Shown: positions 7,797 through 14,704, counted from the first letter of the stretch. The stretch is 14,704 nucleotides of DNA from Actinomycetes bacterium (GCA_021801615.1 JAJYXS010000136.1:1-14704), one strand, 5' to 3'. Program-made: numbers and translations. The notes: a model not told the origin generated them from the letters alone.

Positions 7797-8080
7797 AGGC
7801 CGAGGAGTGCCTCCGTGCTCAGGTGGGTCAGCTTGTCGCGGTCGGCGGGGCTGAGCGGCACGGCGTCGAGGAACCGCCAGCCGGCCACGGCCGAAGATCC
7901 CGAGTGGGTCCCACGGAAAGAGGGGGAGAGCACCTGGAGGTCGATCCCCGCGGCGTCCATGTCGGCCAGACGAGCCTCGCCGAGGTCTCGGAGTCGGGAG
8001 AGGACCTCCGGCGTGCGACCCGGGACGTGCGTCGGGAGACCCGGCGCGCTGCAGTGCTCCTCGAGCGCGATCACGCGCAT
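7793..8080 (-). CDS. internally deleted amidohydrolase (amidohydrolase-2 family remnant)
   Basis: 95 residues from the ATG at 8080, which follows GAGGTGACGTC; full members of this family have about 300 or more residues. The N-terminal part, MRVIALEEH to GIDLQVLSPS, matches the family start and includes the metal-ligand-type EEH. The C-terminal part, WRFLDAVPLSPADRDKLTH to the end LLGL, matches the usual C-terminus (FLD..PLS..DR.KI.H.N.E.LLGL). The roughly 200 residues that normally lie between, with the remaining metal-binding His and Asp residues, are missing. The frame is kept and the stop still overlaps the thiolase start, so the remnant may persist to keep thiolase translation coupled. 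The intact relative would be a decarboxylase or hydrolase of aromatic acids. Catalytic activity is unlikely. Confidence 0.72.
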   Translation of the reverse strand: MRVIALEEHCSAPGLPTHVPGRTPEVLSRLRDLGEARLADMDAAGIDLQVLSPSFRGTHSGSSAVAGWRFLDAVPLSPADRDKLTHLSTEALLGL

Positions 8081-8162
8081 GACGTCACCTCGATCCAGCT
8101 CTTTTTCCCTCTCGGCGCGCTGCGCCGTGCCCGATCGAGCAGCCGCTGCAAGCCGCCGCCTG

Positions 8163-8202
8163 TTGCTTCCGGGCAGCCCACGCAACCTACCATCGGCGTG
8201 TG
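8163..8202 (+). promoter_or_regulatory. possible promoter for a leaderless monooxygenase mRNA
   Basis: A -35-like TTGCTT (8163-8168) and a -10-like TACCAT (8188-8193), 19 bases apart, place the transcription start at or next to the GTG at 8200. There is no Shine-Dalgarno, which fits leaderless translation, common in actinobacteria. The -35 match and the spacing are imperfect. Confidence 0.4.
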
Positions 8203-9897
8203 CAGGGACGGCGGCCTGGCGCCGGCGGCGACCTCCCCGAGGCCTGCGACGTCGTCCTCGTCGGCGGCGGGCCGACGGGGCTGTCGGCCATGCTCGAGCT
8301 CAGCCGGCGCGGCGTCGAGTGCCTCCTCGTCGAGCCGAGGGAGGTGGTCTCCGACGTCCGCCCGCGCGCCAAGACGACGAGCATCCGCACGATGGAGCAC
8401 TTCCGGAGGTGGGGACTCGCCGAGACGCTGCGCGAGGCCGCCTACCTCCCCGTCGACTGGTCGCAGGACGTCGTCTTCTGCGTGAACCTGCTCGGCCCGG
8501 AGGTGGCCCGCTTCACCGGGTGCTTCGGCCTGACCACCGAGCGCTCCGAGCTGTTCGCCGAGACGAGCCAGCAGGTCCCCCAGTTCGTGGTCGAGCAGGT
8601 CTTGCGCGACGCGATCGGCCGCCTGCCCGGCTGCACGACCGCCTACGGGTGGCGGGCGGCCCGAGTCGTGCGCGACCGAGACGTGGCCACCGTGGAGCTG
8701 CGCCGCGGCCCCCAGGAGCGCCGGTCCGTCCGGGCCCGCTTCGTGCTCGGGTGCGACGGCGCCTCGAGCGTCGTCCGCAAGTCCATGGACATCGCGTACC
8801 GTGGCGTGGTCGACGAGCGCCAGAACCTGACCGCGGTCTTCTCCGCGCCCGGGCTCGCCGATCGCGTCCCCCACGGGCCGGCCATCCAGTACTGGGTGCT
8901 CCAGCCCGGCGCATCCGCGTACATGGGCCGGCTCGATCTCGGGGAGCGCTGGTGGATCGGGCTCATCGGCGTGGCGCCGGACCTCGGAGACGCCGGGGTG
9001 CGCGAGCACATCGCCGCCGCAGTAGGCGGGCCCGTCGAGCTCGAGCTCCTCGGCACCGACCCGTGGACGGGTCGCATGCTCAACGCCGAGCGGTACGTGG
9101 AGAACAACGTGCTGCTCGCCGGCGACGCCGCCCACCTGAACCCGCCTTGGGGCGGTCACGGCTTCAACACCGGCGTCGCCGACGCGGTCAACGCCGCGTG
9201 GAAGATCGCCGCAGTGCTCGAAGGCTGGGCAGGGCCCGGTCTCCTCGCCAGCTACGAGGAGGAGCGACTGCCTGTGGCGGCGCAGACCATCGACATCGCA
9301 CGCCGGCAGTCCGCGCACCTCTCCGCCGACTTCGCCGACCCGTTGCTGCTCGAGCGCTCTCCTCGAGGCGACGAGGCGCGACGGCGAGCGGGCGCCGAGA
9401 TCGCCCGAGTGAAGCGGGAAGAGTTCCACGCGCTCGGCCTCGTCCTCGGCTACCACTACGCAGGCTCGAGGATCACCTGCTCCGAGGAGCGTCGAGTGGC
9501 CGAGCAATCCGCCGCCTGCGACGACCTCTCGGTCTACGTCCCGACGGCCGCACCCGGGCACCGCCTGCCCCACGCCTGGCTCGCGCCGGACGTCTCGATC
9601 TACGACCGGCTCGGACCTTGGTTCACCCTGGTGCGCACCGGCGACGCGGATCCAGCACCACTCCTCGCCGCGGCGGCCGCCCGGAAGGTGCCGATGTCCC
9701 TGCTCGACCTCGGCCCCGGCTTCGGACCGGGATCCGGGTCTGGACATGACCGGGCCGGAACGCCGCGCCTCGATCACGGCGCCCCGCTCGTCGTCGTACG
9801 ACCCGACCAGCACGTGGCGTGGAGGGGTCTCGGCAGGCCGGACGAGGTCGAGCGCGTCGTCGAGACCATCCGCGGAGCAGGTCCTGGCCCGTCGTGA
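8200..9897 (+). CDS. FAD-dependent monooxygenase of the aromatic hydroxylase (PHBH/MhpA-like) family
   Basis: 565 residues, as expected for the MhpA or phenol-hydroxylase-like branch. Seen motifs are the FAD-binding GGGPTGL (about 22-28) in the N-terminal Rossmann fold, the family-typical RAKTTSIRTMEHFRRWGLA (about 56-74), the DG motif GCDGASSVVRK (about 185-195), and the second FAD motif GDAAHLNPPWGGHGFNTG (about 308-325). The C-terminus (VVVRPDQHVAWRG) resembles the thioredoxin-like domain of phenol-hydroxylase relatives. The enzyme would hydroxylate an aromatic substrate with NAD(P)H and O2; the substrate is unknown. The GTG start has no ribosome binding site and may be leaderless. It is divergent from the amidohydrolase remnant and thiolase, suggesting a former aromatic degradation cluster. 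Confidence 0.9.
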   Translation: MQGRRPGAGGDLPEACDVVLVGGGPTGLSAMLELSRRGVECLLVEPREVVSDVRPRAKTTSIRTMEHFRRWGLAETLREAAYLPVDWSQDVVFCVNLLGPEVARFTGCFGLTTERSELFAETSQQVPQFVVEQVLRDAIGRLPGCTTAYGWRAARVVRDRDVATVELRRGPQERRSVRARFVLGCDGASSVVRKSMDIAYRGVVDERQNLTAVFSAPGLADRVPHGPAIQYWVLQPGASAYMGRLDLGERWWIGLIGVAPDLGDAGVREHIAAAVGGPVELELLGTDPWTGRMLNAERYVENNVLLAGDAAHLNPPWGGHGFNTGVADAVNAAWKIAAVLEGWAGPGLLASYEEERLPVAAQTIDIARRQSAHLSADFADPLLLERSPRGDEARRRAGAEIARVKREEFHALGLVLGYHYAGSRITCSEERRVAEQSAACDDLSVYVPTAAPGHRLPHAWLAPDVSIYDRLGPWFTLVRTGDADPAPLLAAAAARKVPMSLLDLGPGFGPGSGSGHDRAGTPRLDHGAPLVVVRPDQHVAWRGLGRPDEVERVVETIRGAGPGPS

Positions 9898-9978
9898 CCT
9901 GCCGGGGCGAGGTCGCGCAGCCTGCCCGCTGGTCGAGCTGCGCTCAGCACGGCGCCTCGACTCGGCGCGCCTGTTCCG

Positions 9979-10037
9979 CCTCTCCTCCTCTTCCTCCTCT
10001 TGCTCGCCCTCTTCCTTCTCTTCTCCTTCTCTCCTTC
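9979..10037 (+). other. 59-nt polypyrimidine tract
   Basis: All but two bases (G at 10002 and 10006) are C or T, with uninterrupted runs of 23 and 31 pyrimidines. Such a tract stands out in a 70% GC genome. It could form triplex (H-DNA) structure or be a simple-repeat remnant. On the minus strand it would read as a Glu-rich stretch, which I do not take as coding. Confidence 0.7.
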
Positions 10038-10122
10038 GCTGCGACACGCTCTCCTTCGCTCCGAACGGTGACTGGGCTTCCGATCCTCCCGACATCGACG
10101 ATGCCAGGCGCCGCACCGCCGG

Positions 10123-10150
10123 CTGTCGATAGAACCGGTTGTCGGCAGCC
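10123..10150. other. imperfect hairpin between the monooxygenase and ABC importer genes
   Basis: GGCTGTCG (10123-10130) pairs with CGGCAGCC (10143-10150) over eight bases with one G-U. The loop contains ACCGGT. There is no T-run, so it is a weak terminator candidate or an operator-like site. Confidence 0.3.
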
Positions 10151-10255
10151 AAGGCGGGCGGAGCCCACGAGCCCGCGTTCGACAACGCCATATCGCTCGA
10201 CGGCACTTCCATCGCCGCGCGAGACGCGAACGCCAACGCCCGGTCCACCTATCAT

Positions 10256-10301
10256 CCTGCTCCAGGTCAGGGAACGGACCCTGCTCCAGGTCAGGGAACG
10301 G
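10256..10301 (+). repeat. direct repeat, 22-bp identity at 24-bp period
   Basis: TGCTCCAGGTCAGGGAACGG occurs twice in tandem, at 10258-10277 and 10282-10301; the identity extends two bases further upstream. It lies about 165 bp before the likely start of the importer ATPase gene. It could be a regulator-binding repeat or a slippage duplication. Confidence 0.75.
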
Positions 10302-10465
10302 GCTTGATGGATCCACGAAGCAGACGACCGGAGGAACGGGGGCCCTCAATTGGCGCAATGGACGTGGACACAGCGCAGGAGGCGGGTCGCAGGCGGCAGC
10401 CCGCCAGGCAGTGCCACGATGGTCGAGTGCCCAGGCGCGTAGACCGTGCCGGTGAAGGTCAATCG

Positions 10466-11359
10466 GTGGTCGGGTTCTCCGATCTGGCACCTGCGCGCGC
10501 AGGCTCGGCAGAGACGGCCCGGTCCACCCCAGGCGCGTGCCGGGGTGCCGGGACTCCCGCACCGGGTGCGGACCCCGTGATCGTCGCCCACGGGATCTCG
10601 AAGGCCTTCGTCGGCCGCAAAGCAGCCAGCGTCGTGGCGTTGCGCAACGTGGACCTCTGCGTCGATCGGGGAACCTTCGTGTCGTTGATCGGTCCCTCCG
10701 GGTGTGGGAAATCGACCCTGCTCAGGATCCTCGGAGGCTTGGAGAGGCCGAGCAGCGGCACGATCGACATGGCTCCCGGGCGAGGTGCCGATGCCACCGA
10801 GACCGTAAAGACAGCCTTCGTGTTCCAGGACCACAGCCTGTTCCCGTGGCTGACGGTGCTGGACAACGTGGCATTCGGTCTCCGCATGGCGGGTGTGCCC
10901 AAGGCCGTCCGCCGCGAGCGGGCGCGGATGTGGCTCGCCAGGGTTGGACTGGCCGGTTTCGAGCGCCACTACCCCGAAGAGCTGTCGGGCGGCATGCGTC
11001 AGCGCCTATCCCTGGCTCGGGCGTTCGTCACCGATCCCGACATTCTGCTGATGGACGAACCGATGGGGTCCTTGGACGCCCAGACCCGCCTCCTGGTCCA
11101 AGAGGACCTGATCCGGCTCTGGGAGGAGACTCGCAAGACGGTGCTCTTGGTCACCCACTCCATCGACGAGGCGTTGCTGCTGGGGGACCGGGTCGTCGTC
11201 ATGACCGCCCGGCCAGGTCAGGTGAAGCTCGATCTGCGGATCGAGCTCGGGCGACCGCGTACCATGGCCATCACCGGCGAGCGGGCGTTCGGGGAGCTCA
11301 AGGCCAAGATCTGGGAGGCCCTACGGGACGAGGTCGAACGCTCCTTGGAGCTGACGTGA
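10466..11359 (+). CDS. ABC importer ATP-binding protein (nitrate/sulfonate/taurine type)
   Basis: 297 residues from the GTG at 10466. All ABC motifs are present: Walker A GPSGCGKST (76-84), Q-loop Gln121 (VFQDHSLFPW), signature LSGGMRQ (173-179), Walker B ILLMDEP (193-199) with catalytic Glu198, and the switch His231 (VTHSIDEA). The PWLTV sequence after the Q-loop and the overall pattern fit the SsuB/TauB/NrtD group. The start is uncertain: the frame is open back to 10139, with possible starts at 10358 and 10427. I prefer 10466 because GAAGG lies seven bases upstream and the core domain begins at about residue 38. The gene overlaps the permease gene by four bases (GTGA), so they form one operon. 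The protein would energise uptake at the inner face of the membrane. The substrate is unknown. Confidence 0.9.
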   Translation: MVGFSDLAPARAGSAETARSTPGACRGAGTPAPGADPVIVAHGISKAFVGRKAASVVALRNVDLCVDRGTFVSLIGPSGCGKSTLLRILGGLERPSSGTIDMAPGRGADATETVKTAFVFQDHSLFPWLTVLDNVAFGLRMAGVPKAVRRERARMWLARVGLAGFERHYPEELSGGMRQRLSLARAFVTDPDILLMDEPMGSLDAQTRLLVQEDLIRLWEETRKTVLLVTHSIDEALLLGDRVVVMTARPGQVKLDLRIELGRPRTMAITGERAFGELKAKIWEALRDEVERSLELT

Positions 11360-12216
11360 CCGGCTCAGCGACCGAGCTCGAGCGTGTGGCGACGGCGACC
11401 GGCGATGAGGTGCTCGACGAGGCACTTCACGCGCTCGATGCGGCCGAGCGCCGCCGGCGGCGGCTGGACGTCACCCTCGCTGTCGCCACCCCTGCAGCCC
11501 TGCTGGTCATGTGGCAGGCCGCGGCCGACACCCACTGGATCGACCCCAAGATCTTCACGCCTCCCACGACAATCGCCCGGTCGGCGGGCCACTTGATCGC
11601 TGCGGGCACCCTGCAGTCCGATCTTGCGATCACCCTGGCGCGCTTGGTCGTCGGGTTCGCCGTGGGTGCCGCCGCAGGGATCGTGGTCGGGATCCTTCTC
11701 GGCCTCAGCCGCCCGCTCAGATCCGCGTTCTCTCCGCTGTTCACGGGGCTCTACGCTGTTCCCCAGATCGCACTGCTCCCGCTGCTCCTCGTGATCTTCG
11801 GCGTCGGGGAGACCGCGAAGGTCCTCACCGTGGTGGCAGTCACGTTCTTCGTGCTGGAGATCAACGTGGTCCGCGCCGTTCGGGGCTTCGATCCGCGGCT
11901 GGTGGAGGCCGGGCACGCCTACGGTGCTCGACGGCTTCGGCTGTTCCGCCACGTGCTGCTTCCCGGGATCATGCCAGCGATCTTCACGGGTCTTCGGGTG
12001 TCGATCGCTCTCGCGCTGGTCGTGATCACCGCCACGGAATTCGTGGCCTCGACGAATGGGCTCGGCTACCTGGTGTGGAACTCCTGGCAGCTCTTCGAAC
12101 CGGACTACATGTACGTCGGGCTCATCACCATCGCCCTCGTCGGGGTGGTCCTGACCGGCATCATCGTCGCCGCCGAACGGCTCGCCCTGCCGTGGCTTCG
12201 CCGAAGCAGGCCGTGA
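11356..12216 (+). CDS. ABC importer permease (BPD-type, SsuC/TauC-like)
   Basis: 286 residues beginning at a GTG that overlaps the ATPase stop (GTGA). A charged N-terminus (1-40) is followed by about six hydrophobic segments (around 41-54, 95-116, 131-150, 154-173, 205-228 and 254-273). The EAA loop that contacts the ATPase reads EAGHAYGARRLRLFRHVLLP (184-203). The late NGLGYLVWNSWQLFEPDYMY sequence is typical of SsuC/TauC/ThiX-type permeases. It would form a homodimeric channel for a small anion or a nitrogen or sulfur compound delivered by the binding protein encoded downstream. Confidence 0.92.
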   Translation: MTGSATELERVATATGDEVLDEALHALDAAERRRRRLDVTLAVATPAALLVMWQAAADTHWIDPKIFTPPTTIARSAGHLIAAGTLQSDLAITLARLVVGFAVGAAAGIVVGILLGLSRPLRSAFSPLFTGLYAVPQIALLPLLLVIFGVGETAKVLTVVAVTFFVLEINVVRAVRGFDPRLVEAGHAYGARRLRLFRHVLLPGIMPAIFTGLRVSIALALVVITATEFVASTNGLGYLVWNSWQLFEPDYMYVGLITIALVGVVLTGIIVAAERLALPWLRRSRP

Positions 12217-12312
12217 CGCGGCTCTCGGGTGACCACTCCGAACGACCTTCCGGCCACGCCGTGCCTTCCCAGGTCCCACCCGAATCCGTGCCGTGAGCCG
12301 CTGTTCTCGCCC

Positions 12313-12324
12313 CCGGGCGCCCGG
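12313..12324. promoter_or_regulatory. 12-bp GC palindrome between permease and binding-protein genes
   Basis: CCGGGCGCCCGG is perfectly self-complementary and sits 77 bases before the binding-protein start. It could act as an mRNA stabiliser, attenuator or operator in the 184-bp gap, but it is also plausible by chance in GC-rich DNA. Confidence 0.3.
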
Positions 12325-12346
12325 AGCCCTATGGTGGGGCGACCCT

Positions 12347-12385
12347 GAAGGCCAACGCCCAGCGACTGAACGAAGGCCACGCCCA
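12347..12385 (+). repeat. near-identical direct repeat just before the binding-protein ribosome binding site
   Basis: GAAGGCCAACGCCCA (12347-12361) recurs as GAAGGCCACGCCCA (12372-12385), one base shorter. It lies immediately 5' of the AAAAGGAG site and could be a regulatory repeat in the leader. Confidence 0.45.
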
Positions 12386-12400
12386 CCAAAAGGAGTGATC

Positions 12401-13414
12401 ATGAACCCGAACCGGCGGATGCGCTTCTCTGCTGTGCTCGCGCTCGTCAGCGCTCTGCTGCTCTTGACCGCGTTCAGCGCGACGAGCAGCGCTGCGCCCA
12501 GCCGCAAGAAGCCGACGACAGTGACGGTGGCCTACGTGCCCCTACCTCTGTTCGAGCCGCTGTTCATCGCCATGCACGACGGCTTCTTCACCAGGGCCGG
12601 CATCAACGTGCATCTCACCGTCGTCCCCTCCGGCGAGGACGCGAACGTGCTGGCTGCCACGAACAAGGTCCAGGTGGTGCTGGGCGGCTTCTCGGCCGGG
12701 ATGTTCAACTCGATCCACCAGGGGCTGAACTTCCAGGTAGTCGGCTCGATGGCGGAGGAGGCCCCTGGTACTCCAGCGAACGGCCTCGTCGTGGCCAAGT
12801 CCCTCAAATCTTCGGGCAAGGTGAAGAACGCCGGCGACCTGAAGGGGATGAAGATCGCGGTGGACGGAGGTGCCGGCTCGGCAGGCGCGTACCTGGTGGC
12901 CGAAGCGCTCGCCCCCTACCACGTGACGTTGCGGCAGGTGACGCTGGTGAACCTCACATTCGGGGACATGGGGAGCGCCCTGAAGTCCGGTGCCGTCGCC
13001 GCGGCGTACGAGTCGACTCCGTTCCTCGGGACAGTGATCGCCTCGGGCGACGGGGACCTGCTGGCAGGCGCTCCGGTCGGCGTCGCGGTCACCGGGGTCA
13101 TCTACGGTGGCACCTTCGCGCACTCTCCAGTTGCTCAGCCGTTCTTCACCGCGCTCGTCAAGGCGGCCAAGCTGCTCCAGGGATCGGCGGCCAATTCGAA
13201 GTCGAACCTCGAGATCGTGGCCAAAGCGACGGGCGAGAAGCTGAGCCTGCTCGAAGCCGAGCCCCGCAACGTGTTCAGCCCGGACCTGGCGCCCCCCACG
13301 GCGACCCTCCAGAACATGCAGAGGGTGTTCCTCCAAGCCGGGAACTTGGACTACAAGACGCTCGTCCCCGCGTCCAAGTACGTGAACTCGACGTTCTCGC
13401 GCGCCGCACGGTAG
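12401..13414 (+). CDS. ABC importer substrate-binding protein (SsuA/TauA/NMT1-like)
   Basis: 337 residues. The ATG is preceded by AAAAGGAG (12388-12395) with a 5-base spacer. The first 32 residues form a Sec-type signal peptide (RRMR, hydrophobic core, SATSSAA). There is no lipobox Cys, which is unusual for a Gram-positive binding protein and suggests it is secreted or held through the permease. The mature part has the type-2 periplasmic-binding pattern of the NMT1/THI5-like family: VTVAYVPLPLFEPLFIAMHDGFF, EDANVLAATNKVQVVLGG, a central DLKGMKIAVDGGAGSAG and the late PFFTALVKAAKLL. Relatives bind sulfonates, nitrate, bicarbonate or thiamine precursors; the ligand here cannot be told. It lies 184 bp after the permease on the same strand and most likely belongs to the same importer, possibly with its own extra promoter. 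Confidence 0.9.
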   Translation: MNPNRRMRFSAVLALVSALLLLTAFSATSSAAPSRKKPTTVTVAYVPLPLFEPLFIAMHDGFFTRAGINVHLTVVPSGEDANVLAATNKVQVVLGGFSAGMFNSIHQGLNFQVVGSMAEEAPGTPANGLVVAKSLKSSGKVKNAGDLKGMKIAVDGGAGSAGAYLVAEALAPYHVTLRQVTLVNLTFGDMGSALKSGAVAAAYESTPFLGTVIASGDGDLLAGAPVGVAVTGVIYGGTFAHSPVAQPFFTALVKAAKLLQGSAANSKSNLEIVAKATGEKLSLLEAEPRNVFSPDLAPPTATLQNMQRVFLQAGNLDYKTLVPASKYVNSTFSRAAR

Positions 13415-13525
13415 GGCACTCCCGGGCCGACCACGCTTCGTTCGAGTGGACGAAGTTCCCGCCGATGTGGCTCGGCGCGCTTCTGACCCAGACGACGGGG
13501 TGCTGACGAGGCGCCGAGGAAGCAG

Positions 13526-13567
13526 GTGGCAGACGCCTGGGACGGATCCGCCCCAGGAGTGTGCCAC
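13526..13567. terminator. 42-bp imperfect palindrome after the importer operon
   Basis: GTGGCAGACGCCTGGG and CCCAGGAGTGTGCCAC are inverted arms matching at 14 of 16 positions. The centre contains CGGATCCG, so nearly the whole 42 bp is self-complementary (three mismatched pairs). It lies 111 bp after the binding-protein stop and before the convergent IS transposase. It has no T-run; a bidirectional terminator lacking a U-tract is the simplest reading, and a dimeric-protein or insertion site is possible. The rest of 13415-13618 has no recognisable gene. Confidence 0.45.
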
Positions 13568-13618
13568 TGCGTCTCGATCGCCTGTGCCCCGTGCGGTCCG
13601 AAAGCCCGTCCGAGCAGC

Positions 13619-14602
13619 TCATGCGGCGTGAAACTCGTTGACCGGCCGGCCGCGAACCTCGTGGCGGCCGATGCGTGTGATCCTCGCTGGCGCCGATGAC
13701 GTCGCATTGCTGCGACAGTACGGCGCTTGCATCGCACGGCCCCGGTGTGGGCGATACCCGTCATAGTGGCGGACATCGTGGACGAGCACTCGACCGAGGT
13801 ACCGCTCGTTCACGATGGGGAAGCGGTCGGTGCACTCCGATCGCACGATGCGTACCCAGCGTTCGCCGGCCGCGTTCTCGTTGGGTGCCCGGACGGGGCT
13901 GCGCACGATGCTCGCACCCTCGCTCTCCCACATCGCGTCGAAGCCCTGAGCGAACGTGTCGTCGCGGTCATAGAGCAAGTACTTGGCGGGGATGGCGGCG
14001 CCACGAAGCTCTGCGGTCACGTTGCGGACCACCTGGGCAACCCATTCCCTGGTGGGGTTGGTCGTGATGCCGGCGAGGAAGACATGGCGCGACCCGTGAT
14101 GGATGAACAAGAGCACGTAGAGGCGGCGCAGCGAGATCGTGTCGACCGAGAAAGTCGCAGGCCACGATGCCCGCTGCCTGCTGGCAGAGAAACTGGCGCC
14201 TGCTGGCAGAGCTGCGCCGTGGTGCGGGCTCGATGCCGTGGGCCTTCAGCACCCAAGCGATCGCGCTCGCTGTTACCCGGTGTCCGTGGCTGAGCAGCTG
14301 GCCTCGGATCCGCTGGGACCCCCACGCAGGATTGTCGGTCGGCATCGCCACGATCAGCGTCACGGGCTCCTCTCCGATGGGCGGTGCCCAGGCCGGCGGC
14401 AAGGGTACGTCGAGTTCCGGGTGACCAGGCGTCGCTGCCAGCGAAGGAGGGTCTCGGGTCGGAAGACGAGCGCCGATCGGCGGTCCTTCGCCACGAGTTG
14501 GCTCAGCGCACAGAGCCACGCCCGGTCGGTTGGCTCGAGGCGTGGTCGTGGCTGGTTGCGACCCAGGACCTCGAGCTCGTGGCGCTGTGGGCCACCCTGG
14601 GA
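13619..14602 (-). pseudogene. IS transposase with integrase-core (DDE) domain, broken by two frame shifts
   Basis: Three pieces read as one integrase-core transposase. Piece A (14602 to about 14390) has RHELEVLGRNQPRPRLEPTD and FRPETLLRWQRRLVTR. Piece B (about 14385-14153) has PTDNPAWGSQRIRGQLL, the helix-turn-helix region and QAAGIVACDF, carrying the first Asp. Piece C (about 14152-13619) has FSVDTISLRRLYVL, HHGSRHVFLAGITTNPT, YDRDDTF (second Asp) and RAPNENAAGERWVR (Glu), and ends RPVNEFHAA. A and C share a frame and B is shifted, so the indels near 14388 and 14152 cancel. Frame A carried straight on would hit a TGA in the B region. A TGA at 14605-14603 closes the frame upstream, so the true N-terminus is degraded or displaced. 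Product is unlikely unless the shifts are sequencing errors. Confidence 0.85.
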
Positions 14603-14704
14603 TCAGTGGAGACCCGACCGCTTGGAACTGACGGTTGGTACTCGTATGGCATAGCAGATGCAAGTGGTGTGCCGATAGGTCCCCTTTCGGTCTGGGACGA
14701 ACAG

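Larger units (their letters stand above)
9898..10465. other. 568-bp region without a recognisable gene
   Basis: Open frames cross this region but show no recognisable domain. It holds a short hairpin at the monooxygenase stop (GACCT...AGGTC, 9896-9914), a polypyrimidine tract, a 12-bp repeat CTCTCCTTCGCT (10029-10040 and 10049-10060), an imperfect hairpin at 10123-10150 and a 24-bp-period direct repeat. It should contain the promoter for the ABC importer genes, but I see no convincing -35/-10 pair. Confidence 0.5.

Noticed and set aside
6513..9749. Plus-strand open frame of 1078 codons
   Set aside because: It runs antisense through the well-supported thiolase and then in another frame through the monooxygenase. 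The translation is Arg/Ala/Pro-rich without motifs, a usual artefact of high GC.
8071..10248. Minus-strand open frame of 725 codons, including a Glu-rich stretch from the polypurine strand
   Set aside because: It is antisense to the monooxygenase, has no recognisable domain, and its Glu run comes from a simple-sequence tract.
12217..12400. TPP or other riboswitch before the NMT1/THI5-like binding protein
   Set aside because: The conserved TPP bases (CUGAGA, and ACCUGAUCUGG-like region) are not found here.
13446..13631. Small plus-strand ORF of 61 codons after the binding-protein gene
   Set aside because: It runs through the 42-bp palindrome, has no ribosome binding site and no similarity I recognise.
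13598..14690. Terminal inverted repeats of the IS (CCGAAAG at 13598-13604 and its complement at 14684-14690)
   Set aside because: Only seven matching bases with weak flanking similarity, so the ends of the element cannot be fixed.

Overview
The window is about 70% GC by eye. It has dense GC-rich codon use, GTG starts, several stop/start overlaps and strong AGGAGG-type ribosome binding sites. This fits a high-GC Gram-positive bacterium (Actinomycetota). The sequence does not allow a finer placement.

Left part (1-5093, minus strand). A formate dehydrogenase pair comes first: fdhB (a NuoE-NuoF fusion cut by the left edge) and fdhA upstream of it, joined by a TGATG stop/start overlap. fdhA contains an in-frame UGA that reads as selenocysteine in the motif DSCNRT-U-HAPSVAGL. 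A bacterial SECIS-type hairpin with a GGUCU loop follows at the usual distance. The fdhA frame begins after a near-perfect Shine-Dalgarno but lacks the usual N-terminal [4Fe-4S] domain. Upstream lie a GC-rich array of 31/32-bp units (63-bp higher-order period) and a membrane-anchored HtrA/DegP-like serine protease whose last codons lie inside that array.

Middle (5378-9897). A plus-strand lipoprotein with a phosphodiester-glycosidase (NAGPA-like) domain converges on a minus-strand thiolase. The thiolase is translationally coupled (ATGA) to a short amidohydrolase remnant that has lost its central part. A divergent FAD-dependent aromatic-hydroxylase-type monooxygenase follows, probably with a leaderless GTG start. 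Together these look like a small aromatic or CoA-thioester catabolic locus.

Right part (9898-14704). About 570 bp without a recognisable gene hold a polypyrimidine tract, a hairpin and a 24-bp direct repeat. Then come an ABC importer of the nitrate/sulfonate/taurine/pyrimidine-precursor type (ATPase, permease, substrate-binding protein), a 42-bp imperfect palindrome, and a decayed IS with a DDE integrase-core transposase in which two frame shifts cancel each other.

The strongest unusual signals are the selenocysteine formate dehydrogenase, which automatic gene calling would split in two, together with its missing Fe-S domain and the adjacent repeat array; and the amidohydrolase with an in-frame internal deletion. 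I found no convincing wholly new multigene system.
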